DNA from: Steromphala cineraria
Taxonomy: Eukaryota > Mollusca > Gastropoda > Trochida > Trochidae
Direction of reading: 5' to 3'
Assembly (NCBI GenBank): GCA_916613615.1
Contig: OU744735.1
Coordinates: 56,250,082-56,314,081 of the forward strand
Length of the DNA: 64,000 nucleotides
A program made the position numbers and the translations under genes. This document shows, in pieces, positions 9,827 to 21,339 of the stretch (the first letter of the stretch is position 1; each line of letters opens with the position of its first letter). The notes beneath the pieces were generated by a model. It had not been told where the DNA came from. It did no database searches and saw only the letters and a list, made by a program, of their open reading frames with translations.

Positions 9827-12800
9827 CTGAAAAGTTAAAGGAATTCATATACCATTTCAACAGTTCTAAAGGCAAGTTACCTCTGTAGAGAAAACATGAA
9901 CGTTGATTACGAAATGTAAATGGGGTTTTCCTTAATACAATTTTACAGTTTGTTGTGTACTCTTTTTTCTCTATGTGATTTGCTTAACCCAAAGTTTATT
10001 TTTAGAAACGAATGTTCATATTCTCGCGTTGAACTTTATATCTACCAGTTCCTCATCGGTGGATAATTGGCTTCATCTTTCTCGTAAATACTTATGTTGC
10101 TTCGACGCCGTTCATTCATTTATAATTGATGAAAACAAGTTTTTTTTAGAAATAATCATTACTCAATATTTGCTATACTGTACGTACCTCGTATCTTGAG
10201 TTCTGACGACGAATGTCCGCAACGAAAGGCTGCGACACAATGAAAGGTATGGACGTCACTGTCTCTCTACTCCAAATATCGCTGATCTTCCTGTTGAACC
10301 AAGTTTCGTTGACAACTGAAGTGTAGTTAAACCGGATGTCCACCTGGAGCTTGATGTCTGCCGCAGTCTTCAGCACTATCATCATCCTGCATGTAAAGAT
10401 GATATTCATATAATGATGCCGTGTTTTGAACATTCTGATTTATCATATAATTGAGGGTGGGAAACTCTCTCCTATTAGTGGAAATAACGATTTGTTTACC
10501 TGCGCACAAAAATAAACTTCATTATCATCGTTATATTGATGTGCGTACCTTGTAGCGAGCAGTGGGGTAGCGTACACGACGATATGGTAGTCGGTGGTCA
10601 TCAGACAGGAGGTGCTCTCTGCAAATGTCAGGGTCTGTCACAGAAAAAGGGATCAATAACAAAGGAGGTCAAATGTCAGTTAATACAGTTTAAACCAATT
10701 TTCGATTTAACTCTTTATCGAATAGTTCAAATTTAAAATAAAATATATCTGTAGTTTAGAGTTCAAGAGTTCAGGGAATATTCTCTTTTTTTTTATTCTC
10801 TTACACACACACGAAGTATTATATTTATCATATATATACTTCAGACGACACTTGCTGTAGGTATCATTTTAATGATGACTGGGTGCATCGCATTTCGACT
10901 TGTTAACAAGTCTTTTCAACAGTGTTGAGTTCTCACAACATGGCAAATATATAAAGGTAGACATTCATAACGAATTCATAAGAATGTACTATTGACTTTG
11001 ATTAATTGGTAAGTTGGGAAGTGTCAAGTTGGTGGCTTAATTAGTGCATATATGTATACATGAATATTATAAAATTACGGAATTGGGAACATAAACACAT
11101 TCATATTAGCTAACTAGCGCTTTCAGCCATGTTGGCTTCTTCAGGTTAGTTTTGAATGTCAGTTGTCACGCTGAATATGACATGACGCTCCTAATGAAAT
11201 ACGATAATCCGCGGCTATTGGAAGTGATGGAAAATGGATTTATCAAACAATTTGAACCATCACTTAATGCTAAAATTTTGATTTCCTTGAACTTGTCTTA
11301 TGACGTCCTTACCACTTTGACTGGGTTTGAGGAGAAGTGGATAAACAATACCCTGTATAGAGTGGTTACGTACATACGGACGGCCGTACAGACAACCGAG
11401 GGTAATCTAATGTAAAACATACAAAATAAGCTTCCAGACACTAACTTAAAGTACACGGTATTTAAATCCTCGAGGATCCTACAATCACTCTGCTCGTATC
11501 AATACTCGTATCAATTGTTACACATAGCTACTCAGGCCAATAGCTACAACAGCAAGAGTGGTAGGGAAATTGAGGATCTGGATTCGTACGAGGGTATAGT
11601 GCACTTTGGTTGCAAGATTGCCTTTGTAAAGACATCGGTCGTCCATATTGGATTTTTAGGGAGAGGTTCACTCTATGTCAAAGTATGTGCCTGTAAATCG
11701 CGCAAATGGGTAAATGACAATTATTTTGCTTGTTACGTTTGCTTGTTTGTTTCTTATTAAGAGAAGAGTATCGCACATATACAAGTAGTATTCTTTATAA
11801 TGGAGTAGGTTTATCCTTAGATTAATTTTTAAGGGTTAAAACTCGTACCACGAATGGGTGTGTTGATAGTTTAAGCAAACACTAAGACAATGATTATTGT
11901 GGACAACGGTTAATGGTCGCACTAAGCCAAGGGTCGTCAAAGGTAAAGGCCCCCACAATTATTGGACTTTGTAAGGGTTAAAGCACATACTAAGACAAGA
12001 ATTGTTTATGCAAAGGGTGACGGCCCACCCAATCCAAGAAGAGGATTGAGCTTGCCAAGTGTAAGCCTGCACTAGGTCAATGATTAGGATTATTAAGGGT
12101 TAACGTTTGCACAAAGACTGAATTGGGCTTATTGAACGATATGGACCAACATAGGACAATGATTGGGCTTATTAACCTTCTGCCTGCTGGATTGTTTTGA
12201 AGTTTTTGCTTGGAGCTTCAAAAATGTAAAATTTTAACAATGACGTCACATTGGATTCTATCATATTTAGCTTCTCCCTCCTTTCTAAAACACATAATTT
12301 TAAAAAATAAAATAAATTCTTGTAAATAAATTGATTTTCTTACTTGTCATAGTTTTTATTTTTCCCAAAAAATCAATCCTTTTTTTACAATTAGGTTTAT
12401 ATCCACATGACAATGAATAAAAATGAAAAATTACACAAGTCATAATTTTGTACTTAATTTTCAAAATCGGACTTTTTTGTCAATAAATATTTCTGTAGAA
12501 AATAATTTATATCAGTTTATTCAGAAATAAATTCTGTACCAGAAAAAAATTGTTCTGCACGAATGCGACTTTCTTCCAACAAACAAGAGCTTGTTACAAA
12601 CGATGTTAGTTGAAATGATGAATTTTCAACGTAATTTCAAGCAGTCAAAATATTTACTCAACGATGCAATTAACTTCCGTTTTGATGTTTTTACAAATAA
12701 TGTATCAATCATTTTCAAAATCACACAAAAGTTTAAGTAATCGATTTGCCTTTCTATGTCCCAAATATGAGTATTAAATATTGTCGTTTTAATACAAATA

Positions 12801-15800
12801 TACGTCCATCTCTTATTGATATCGCCACTAATGACAGATGAAAAAAGATCGTAACATCTCGCAAGATCGCAAAAATGTTGAACGATGACAATGCTGTTTA
12901 AATCGAGATATTTTGAGATCAGTGCCATCCTATAATTTTTCCACTTAAAACCAAGAATGAAATACATTTCTACGAATGACTGTTAAAGGGTTTACGGAAA
13001 TTCATTGCAGAATAGATGCAAAATACATTTTAACTTGGATTGAGATTTCCTTCGCTACGGCGGGGCACATATCAAAACAGCGCCAATGCTTTACATGACA
13101 ATCGTGTAGCCCATATTGTCTAATCGTATTTGTACAATAATTCTGGAACATTAAACAAAAATAAAACATGTGTGGTGTCTAAAATGTATTTTTTCACAAT
13201 TCTAGATTTTTTTTCGATCTTAAAACACCATTTAGTTTATTACTGCTAAGCTTGTTTTATGAGATACCCCCCATTCATGCGGTCATATCAGCAACATGCC
13301 AATGCCAATTTAGTTACGAGAATTTTTTTGGCGAAATTGTTTATACGAACAATAATTCTATTGACAAACAAATTTTAAACCTGAAATAGTGGACATGGAT
13401 GTTTTACCAATCCTATTCGTACAAAAATTTCATATTTAAGCGACTTATTAATTTGAAATTAACGATTCCAGTGATGTAACATCGACAGTCGGCGGGATAA
13501 AGACTGCGCTATGCTCGATTTGTTCAAATGGCACGGTCAACGTGTTGGGGAAAAACACATCTCACTTGAAAATTAAATACGATTACGGTTTATTTTGTAT
13601 ATATTTGAGCAAGAAATGTCATATAGATTTCATACATATCAAATACAAATCAAAACAGTCAAATTACTCACTCATATTTTATTGGCAAACGACATCTTCG
13701 TGAAATTTCTTCATGACGACTATTTGACATCATGCGAACAATGCAAGTCAGTAGTAGTCGATAAACGAAGTGTTGCGGCTAAATATTACGACAATTAACA
13801 TTGTTTTAGACTAATGTGGTAAAACTAAATTGCAATTGTGTTGATTTGACTAATTTTATTTATTGATATGACTTGTTATTTTCCACTCCGAACCGTTTGA
13901 AATATGGAGAAAAAAATTACGACATTGACCTCGCTGAAATACCGTTACTGCTGTTATGCCATCATTTGGCGCGAAGCGACCCATGTGACTGTTGAAACAA
14001 ATCGATACTTGATGTGATGTTTTTTACATTATTTCGGAATATTTGCAATTTTTATGAACATCATTTGACAAGGAATTGCATCACATGTGTTTATTCAAGT
14101 TTTGAGGATTATGAGATTCTGAAAAACGTAAGTTAATTACGCTGATAATTTTACAAGTGTTTTTCAAAAAACGATCGTTTGATGTTTACATTTGCCGACA
14201 AAGTCTTATTTTCTCTATAGTTTTATGACGAAGAAAGATTTTATTTTGGAATTTCAAAGAGTAATAGGATATTATTTTCCGAACAGAATGATATAACACT
14301 TGAGTATTTTAAAAGCACTTTGAAACGAACTTTACCACATTCAACAAGATAGGTAAATTCGCTGTTAGTAAGAAAAACACGCACCTGCACGTCGCTTTTC
14401 TTATTGAAAATACGTTCGATATTTTTAATTCGTCACTTCTTGAGAACGGAAAACTTTATCCTTATAATTATTTCACCACGAGAAAGGCAATTGATTTGTG
14501 ATTCGAAAAATATTAACTTTCTCAACATTTACGGAACTTCGTCACACACGTTTGTCGTTTGTATGTCAAAGGGTCATATTTCAATGACGTGTCAATTAGT
14601 AATTAAAGTCTGGGCCGCAGGTGCGGCCTGCAGTCAGGAGAGGGTTAAGGGTTAAGGCCTAAGATAAGAAAGGATTGAAGATTGATTGATCCGCCTTGTT
14701 AAGCGATAATGCCCACACTAATACAATGATCCGCCTTGTTAAGCAATAAGGCCCACACAAATACAGGGATCTGCCTTTTTAAGTGATAAGGCCCATACTA
14801 AGACAGGGATCCGCCTTATTAAGCGATGAGGCCCACACTATGACAACGATCTGCCTTGATAAGCGATAAGGCCCATACTAAGACAAGGATCCGCCTTGTT
14901 TAGCAAGAGGCCCACACTATGACAACGATTTAGCTTTTTAAGGGTAAGGCTTTGCACTTTGACAAGCTTAAGGATTGGGCTGGTTATGATTTGAGCCCGT
15001 ACAAAGACATGTTTGTTTTTTGTCAAGGCGAAGGCCCGCAAAGAGACAAGGATATGACTGGTTAAGGATTAAGGCTCGCACTATGACATTGATATAGCTT
15101 TTTAAGGGCAAAGAGAGGATTTTGAAATCCGATTGAGGCTTGGGTTATTTAAGATACAGAGTTTTCTGTACTTACAGGATCGTACCAGACTGCTTGGTTA
15201 CAAGTTCCATTGAGTCCCTCCCAGGTTCCAAGCGAGGAGCACGTGTGAGTTGAGCTTATTCCACAGAAGAGGAAATCAGACTGACAGGTGTATTGAGTGA
15301 CAGCGCCCTCGTATTGTCCAGTAGAAGACTTGTTAGCATTGGGCAGATCAGGAGCAGGACCACATCCCATGTGTTCTGTGAAACAAAAATGACACAATTG
15401 TTTTGTTCTCATTCAGACATTTACCTGTTATCTCTCCAAAGTCGAAAATAGAACATCTACGCATTATAAAGAATCAAAAGCAATATTTAAAAGCAACATT
15501 GGTTTGTTTAGGTTCTTTTATACAGCTGAATCCAGAAATGGTTTTACCAAATATCATGTACATATTAGTTGCGGTAAGATGATAACGGGCTTAACTCAGC
15601 TTTTAACAGAATTTCCCTTATATCGCGGCTGCTAGTATAATTGCAGGGAGAACGCCCGCAATATTAGTGCACCCAAACCTTAAACGGTATAGAATAGTTT
15701 TTCTACTGCAGACAAAGTTAACGAGCCCCTGGCGGGATTCGAAATCTGGACCTCTTGGTCCATAGCTGGACGCGTTAACCGCTGTGCTATCCCATCTCCT

Positions 15801-18800
15801 ACAGGGCTAATGCTTACTTATAGATATCTGTTTTCACCTCAGATGAAACAATTAGAAACATTCTTTGATTACAACGTGTATTAAACCTAATAAGAAACGG
15901 AATTGTAGTAGAAAAACATTACATAGTCAAAATCCTTACACCTGTTTACACTTATAGGTACCACCAAATGGATAAAATGGTTTCACTTTTGTTACAAAAA
16001 CTAGGCATAGGCCATTTTTCGTCGAATGTATTGCTTTAAGTTAAAATCAAAAGTATCTTATAATTTCAACGGTAAGAAAGTGAAATTTAACAATGATCTA
16101 CACAGCTAGTTGGCAAAACGTCAATAGCACTTTTTGTTTTGTGCTGTCGCGTTCTTGGTCAAGTAGTCAGGTCAGGGGTTTTATAAGAATTTATCCAAAA
16201 TTTGCTATTTTGGTATGAAAATATATATTTCTTAATATATATATATCATTAATTAATCAATAATGTCATCTACATTCGTTTCAAAGCAAAATGTTTTATT
16301 TTGAAAATCAAATTTTTAGGCAATTCTTTCACGGATTATAGATAAAAAAATAAATACTAGTATTAAAATTAATTATCTGAATCAGTTCAAAATCACAAAA
16401 GGCACGTTCTGACATGCTGAATGATCCATATATGCGTATGTTTCAATAGAAACTGCCCAAAAAATCAAAGAAGTTGATAATCCCAAAATAGTACACATGC
16501 TGACGAGTTGACAAAGTTTCAATGGTAACAGTCATAGTTTGGTGAATTTTGCTCCGGAAACCAAATGATAACGAACGGACAGATGGAAGTACATGCATAC
16601 TGGACGAAATTAGATGCCGGTCGAAAAACGATTACTTGCAAGACTGTCACAATAACTCTTAAATTATTAACTCGTGAATATAAGAGATACCTGTAAAGAT
16701 TAGAAAGGTTTATGAGTAGAAGGTAAATCTAAACACTTATCTGAAGAAGCCAGGTTCATTGGCACAAAGGTTTGTATCGCATTGAAGCAGACAGTGGTTC
16801 TCAAAGCTTTTGATTAGGCTTTATGAACGTCGAGGAATTGGTTAAGAGTTAGGATTTAATTATTTCCTTTGAAAATTCTATTTACCTGTAATACAACTTG
16901 GAGTGTTGAATCTGTCAACAACACAAGTGTTGCCTCCTGTACAAGTCACTCCCTCACACGGTCCGGCTAGACTCTGCAGGAGAGAAGAACAATCCATAAG
17001 CTGACAGCTTGCTGTTTATTTCAGGGTCACTGGTAAGAGATACAATATTCCAAAAATGTATACATACCGACATGTTTTTGCTACATAATAAATGAATGAA
17101 TGAATGATTGAACTTCTAAAGTGGTCGAGATATAAAAAAAAAACAATAAAAACCCTGATTGTTCATTTTGGTATTAAAAAAATAAAATAACACATAAAAA
17201 CGATTAACTGTTTAATTTTCTATAAAAAAAATACAGTTATCAAATAAATAGTAATGTTACATCGGTTAACGACCGTCATTGTTTTAGAAAATATCAATAT
17301 AAAGGAAAACAACCCTTAACAACAGTCTTTTAGTTTGTTTTTTTTACAAAATGACTACTTTTTTCAGACATTTGACTTAATGACTGAAAAATAACACCAG
17401 TCATTTTACTAAATGCCTATGTTATTTTTCGATTTCTTTAAAAATTCAAGATTTTCTTTGGGTTAACATCAAACTGATTTCTTGAAAATTGTCCTTTCAA
17501 CACACTTTTAATTATCACTTTGTAGATCATCAAAATATCCATAAGTTGGTATGCCACCCACTATAGCAAGCTTTGAGGTCAGTGCCTTCAACGCACACAA
17601 TTTGGTCAAATGATCTCTGATTGGTCCACACGACCCTGAATAAATACTATTATCCCCCTCTTGAGCGGCGGAATAAATCATTTATACCCCGGCACATAAA
17701 AAGCATTTAAAAAGCATGCAGATTGAGCATCTTGAAATGTACAATGTATGTTACACGGGGAGATATCCGCCTCTCGCTTGGTGTTATGCAACTCGCCTTC
17801 GGTATAATTTATATTGTCTAAGTGATGCACATTCCTTTGTGAGGATTGAACTTCCAACTACACGTTTCGTTCTTGACTGCTTTTCTGATAGTCAAGGCAT
17901 AATGATTTGAAAGTTCAATCGACTCACGTGTTACAAAGTTCCTTTAGCATTCGGTCTCTTCAACCAGGACCAGTGACAAGTGTGTTCGGTGTAGGACATC
18001 ATGTTTCTTCAATATTGACAAAATACAACACTGTCAAGTCACCATGTTCATATTTTTTCATCAGTTTTTCAATTTGACACATTCATATATTTATTCATAT
18101 TTGTTCAAAATAAAATACTCACTTTTTGTCTTTGGGTCAGTTTAAATGTTCTTCGGCCTGGCATTATTAGAAAAATACTTTTTTTCATGGAATTAAAACC
18201 TTCCCCATAGCATCATGCTTTTTAGGTTATTGAGATACAAGCCTAAGATTACTAATTTACTGCACTTCAGTGACACGTTATAACTATTTTGACATATTGC
18301 CTAAACAGCAACAGTCAAATTGTCAAAAACACAAGGTACAATTTCAGTCATTTAGCTAAATGCCTAGAACAATTAGTCATTTTTTCAAATGACTGACCGT
18401 CGCAGTTATTTGATAAAATGTCTTATATATTTAGGCAAAATGACTGATTTGACATAATGACTGTAGCATATATATGTACAAAAACAACAAGTTTCTACAC
18501 TCACCCGGGGCCACAGAGAGATGTCAGTGAGGAAGAACTCTGGGTCGGTGTGAACATCCCCGGGGTCTCCTGCACTGTCCTGAGAGGCGAGGTGACAGGT
18601 GCGAGTCTCTCTCTGGTAGGACACGGACATACACGTGGAGACTGTCAGACAGTGAGACACGCACGTGTAGAGGGAGACACTGTCCACCTTCTTGAACACG
18701 CTAGACATCATCCTCTTCCCTTCCTGTGTGACAGAGGCAAGATCAACACAACCTGACACGCCATGCACCAGCACAAGGGCGACAAGCACGGGATGCATCT

Positions 18801-18804
18801 TCAT
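9707..18804 (-). CDS. Secreted PAN-FOLN-sushi-galectin lectin (six exons, 330 aa)
   Basis: Six minus-strand exons (18804-18505, 16973-16886, 15375-15176, 10634-10549, 10386-10188, 9826-9707) have canonical AG/GT borders. Their lengths, 300+88+200+86+199+120, total 331 codons including the stop, and every junction phase matches (0,1,0,2,0). Domain order: signal peptide, PAN/apple-like Cys module, follistatin/EGF-like motif, sushi (CCP) domain, and a complete galectin domain over three exons. It is probably an extracellular beta-galactoside-type lectin, perhaps used in recognition or agglutination; sushi and PAN modules suggest protein contacts. The canonical galectin sugar-binding W/R/E residues are only partly conserved, so sugar specificity is open. 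An extra phase-0 exon between exons 3 and 4 cannot be excluded. Exon 4-5 intron is short; the 4.5-kb intron before exon 4 carries minisatellites and a transposon. Confidence 0.8.
10188..10386 (-). CDS. Lectin exon 5: galectin core
   Basis: Encodes MMIVLKTAADIKLQVDIRFN, then VVNETW and PFIVSQPFVADIRRQ, which fit the galectin strands 'DIxLHFxPRF', 'VVxN', and 'PFxxGxxFxLxI'. Two potential N-glycosylation sites (NYT, NET) are present. Donor CGAG|GTACGT, phase 0. Confidence 0.88.
10549..10634 (-). CDS. Lectin exon 4: start of galectin domain
   Basis: Acceptor TTCTGTGACAG; encodes TLTFAESTSCLMTTDYHIVV and then YATPLLAT, matching the first strands of a galectin fold. The donor ACAAG|GTACGC is in phase 2, completing an Arg codon with exon 5. 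Confidence 0.8.
11830..12171 (+). repeat. Degenerate intronic minisatellite, left part
   Basis: Imperfect units of about 40-50 bp with AAGGGTTAA, GCACTAAGACAATGATT and GGGCTTATTAA. It lies in the intron before lectin exon 4 and resembles the array at 14645-15115, from which it is separated by the 12176-14644 insertion. Confidence 0.7.
12176..14644. mobile_element. Putative piggyBac-type insertion (2.47 kb)
   Basis: Bounded by TTAA at 12172-12175 and 14645-14648. Ends are CCTTCTGCCTGCTGG on the left and, on the opposite strand, CCCTCTCCTGACTGCAGG on the right: 11 of 14 aligned bases agree, and the CCxT..CTGC start is piggyBac-like. The interior is AT-rich with no recognisable transposase; the longest frame (12626-12967, minus) matches nothing I know. 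Joining the flanks at one TTAA yields TTATTAAGGGTTAA, which is exactly a unit of the surrounding minisatellite. Either non-autonomous or heavily decayed. Confidence 0.55.
14645..15115 (+). repeat. 40-bp intronic minisatellite, right part
   Basis: Units run GATCCGCCTTGTTAAGCGAT then AAGGCCCACACTAAGACAAG. The first six or so are clear and later ones degenerate (GATTTAGCTTTTTAAGGGTA). It ends about 60 bp from lectin exon 3. Confidence 0.85.
15176..15375 (-). CDS. Lectin exon 3: sushi (CCP) domain
   Basis: Encodes a complete sushi module: CGPAPDLPNA, a central YTCQSDFLFCG, HTCSSLGTWEG and the closing NGTC. Four consensus cysteines plus the G..W motif are present. Acceptor TTTCACAG, donor CCT|GTAAGTAC; phase 1 in, 0 out. 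Confidence 0.9.
15715..15805 (-). mobile_element. tRNA-derived SINE
   Basis: Read on the minus strand, GATGGGATAGCACAGCGGTT resembles a pol III A box, and TTCGAATCCCGCCAGGGGC resembles a B box and T-arm about 45 bp later. It does not fold as a functional tRNA, so a tRNA-derived SINE head is the best call. Confidence 0.65.
15806..16885. other. Lectin intron 2, non-coding
   Basis: AT-rich intron with TA-rich microrepeats near 16220-16250; no further exon recognised. Confidence 0.5.
16886..16973 (-). CDS. Lectin exon 2: follistatin/EGF-like motif
   Basis: The acceptor TCTCCTGCAG precedes SLAGPCEGVTCTGGNTCVVD; the exon ends at the donor ACAG|GTAAAT in phase 1. The CxxxxCxxxxxC..PxC spacing is that of FOLN/EGF-like segments. 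Only 29 codons, so recognised by its splice sites and phase. Confidence 0.75.
16980..18500. other. Lectin intron 1, non-coding
   Basis: Contains an (ATGA)n run near 17091-17112 and AT-rich DNA. The 64-codon frame at 17716-17910 has no recognisable domain. Confidence 0.5.
18505..18804 (-). CDS. Lectin exon 1: signal peptide and PAN/apple-like module
   Basis: Starts MKMHPVLVALVLVHGVSG, a typical signal peptide with likely cleavage before C19. About 80 residues with five cysteines follow (CVDLAS.., YTCVSHC, STCMSVSY, RTCHLAS), the pattern of PAN/apple modules. The donor is CCCCGG|GTGAGT, phase 0. Confidence 0.8.
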
Positions 18805-20190
18805 TAACAGAGATAACCTTCTTCAATACCTTACAAATACCACTTCAAACAAGGCTATTGACCAAGTCTTTGAATTCAATCTGCTTCGCAAAAAGACAAT
18901 AAGTTTGTACAAATGTTCTTCAAATCACACAGTCACAAGCAGCAATTCCTTGTCTTGGTAAATTCACACCGTATGATCTTGAGAATTCCTGAGCAAGGGT
19001 TCTCCTACCCCTTCTGTGACATTGACATTGCCTCTTCTCTATCACAGACTCCAGAAACACCGATCAATTGTCTTCTTGCCTCTGCTGAAGAAAATATGTG
19101 TATAACGGGATCTTGTAGATACAAATACAGAGGTATAGATTCCTTCTAAGAGAGATTATTGCAAATAGTTATGCACATCTTATAGCCGCCACATCTTCCA
19201 AAGACAAATTGGTATGTGAGCTTAAAGTTTAACTCAGACTTGCTAAATGTTGAAATAATGAAGCAATCACAACTTACAAATTGATTCTAGTTCGCATTTC
19301 TTCCTTTCACATGTTCGACCAATCGCCTTCACGTTCTGTTTACAAGCAGGAGTTAGTACTACTCCTTGCCTGCTTCTTCATCTCCATATAAACCAACTGC
19401 TACTGTATCTAGTGGTGTCTTTATTATCAACGAATTATTCCCAACCTGTGTGACTTTGTGTTAAGAGATCATTACAAAGCGCTACACCGGGTGTAACACA
19501 GAGTGCTGACGACTAACCTAATGCTCTGTAAAGCCTTTCAGAACATATCTATACCACGACGTCGGTGACATTCAAGAATTCTTGCCATTAATTATTACAA
19601 GAGATACAATGTAGGCCGTCTGAAAGTCAGGTTCAATATTGTTCAAGTTCTTGATTTCTCCATATCCTCTACATTGACATGTTTACTAACCTAGTCAGTT
19701 TATAGGTATAATCACGGGAAATGTTTTCCTTCAAATACATCTCATGGAACCGGTGGCAAATCCAAAAAGCTTGGAGGGAAGAGGTGAATGGTTTTACCTA
19801 TTGAAATTTAGGGATCGAGGTCATCATTTATAAGGAAAATTTAATAATATATCGCCAAATTTCGCAACATATAAACAACTTTACCACTTGTGTTATCATT
19901 CTGATGAAAGATAGTAAGGTGAGACAAAATACCAATCTAATTCAATTTTTCAGTTATTAGTAATTGGGGAATGAGGAATTTTCCACTGTTATGATCTAAG
20001 GTGGGCAGGGGTAAAGATTGTAGCTTTTAAGACGTTTATTCAAATGATAATAAGGCAATATATCTTAAAAGTAGTAGATGTAGTTGTTAGTACGAGGTAG
20101 TAGCAACTCGCCTATCATATCTAAAAAAAACAACCATTAGCAACCAAACACTTCAAAGTTAAAAAACGTCACCTGTTACATCCTTCTCAT
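18805..20190. other. 5' flank of the lectin gene
   Basis: Presumed promoter and 5' UTR of the minus-strand lectin. No clear TATA box or initiator was chosen and no other gene is supported. Confidence 0.4.
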
Positions 20191-20194
20191 TAAA

Positions 20195-20885
20195 CCCGAA
20201 TCCTGATCCAAGAATTGCTATAAATGCTGAGTCTGATTTTATGATGTCAGATACATTTATCATGATCTCCAAAACGTTGTCTTCAGCCAAACATATTCCA
20301 TGAATAACACACAGGGATTGATTCAAAATTATCAAGCTAATGCAGTCATATTTACAAGTTGGCCTCCTTAAGGTGTTTCTTAAATAACATAATGGTCAAA
20401 TTCGATTTTCCATACAATTTGAAAATCTTCAATTTCTCAAGCAAATACAGTCCAATTGCAAAGCATATAACACGGTCTACCTCCAAGTGGTCTTAAAATA
20501 GGATGACAAATTCTTTTTTTTTTTGCTTTTAAGTTGAACCTTTGTTAAACTGACATGCAAATACTTTAATATTTACAAGCTGAGAAAGCAGTCTCCTTGA
20601 AGTGTATTGAGCCAAATTCCTTTTGACTATGCAATCTTGAAGTTGCCATACTAATGTAGAAATATTGACAAGTACATATCACCGTCTCCTTAAGTGTTAA
20701 AATGGTACTGGCGTTACGTGAAATATATATTGATTGAAAGTCTTGATCATGTATTTGTGAAAGAGTTCTTTGGTGAAGTATCAAGCACAAAGCCGTAGGC
20801 GTAACAATGCATTACTACAAGGGGTGATTCAACACATTTATAACGTTAATGAGGACATTTAGTGATCTCACGAAATCTAAAGTAA
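20195..20885 (+). repeat. Dispersed repeat family R2, copy 1
   Basis: Direct match to about 33868-34615, sharing AACACACAGGGATTGAT, TCAAGCAAATACAGTCC, AATTGCAAAGCATAT and TAAAATGGTACTGGCGTTAC. Non-coding in both copies. Confidence 0.85.
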
Positions 20886-21339
20886 ACATTGCAAGCCAAT
20901 GCCTTTGGATTGATAAACAGGTTTGGTTACATTTCCTAAGCATTAAGTTTTTTTAAATATTTTTATGTACCATACTACAAAACACTTATCTCTTCTGTTC
21001 ATGTTAACGTGGCTACAGATGCTTAACAACTTTGTTACACTGTTCATGAATTCCTATGTTATATCATTAGTCACCATTTCAAAAACCATTTCAACCCTAA
21101 AAATTTTGCTCAATTTATAAATTGGTCAAATCAACATTACATACATGTATATAAATATATATATTCAAAAGTTAAAAAAACACACAACACCAATTGACTC
21201 CTCCTAGTTTCATTGTAATCTTCAGGGAGTACAAAACAGTTGTGACGTTAGATTGTCACAATAGTGATGACGTAACACAGGTATGACGTCATAACATTAA
21301 GCAAGCGAGATTCAAACACATTTATACATGAATATATAA

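Noticed and set aside
11152..11415. 87-codon + strand frame in the lectin intron
   Set aside because: No domain, splice context or homology recognised.
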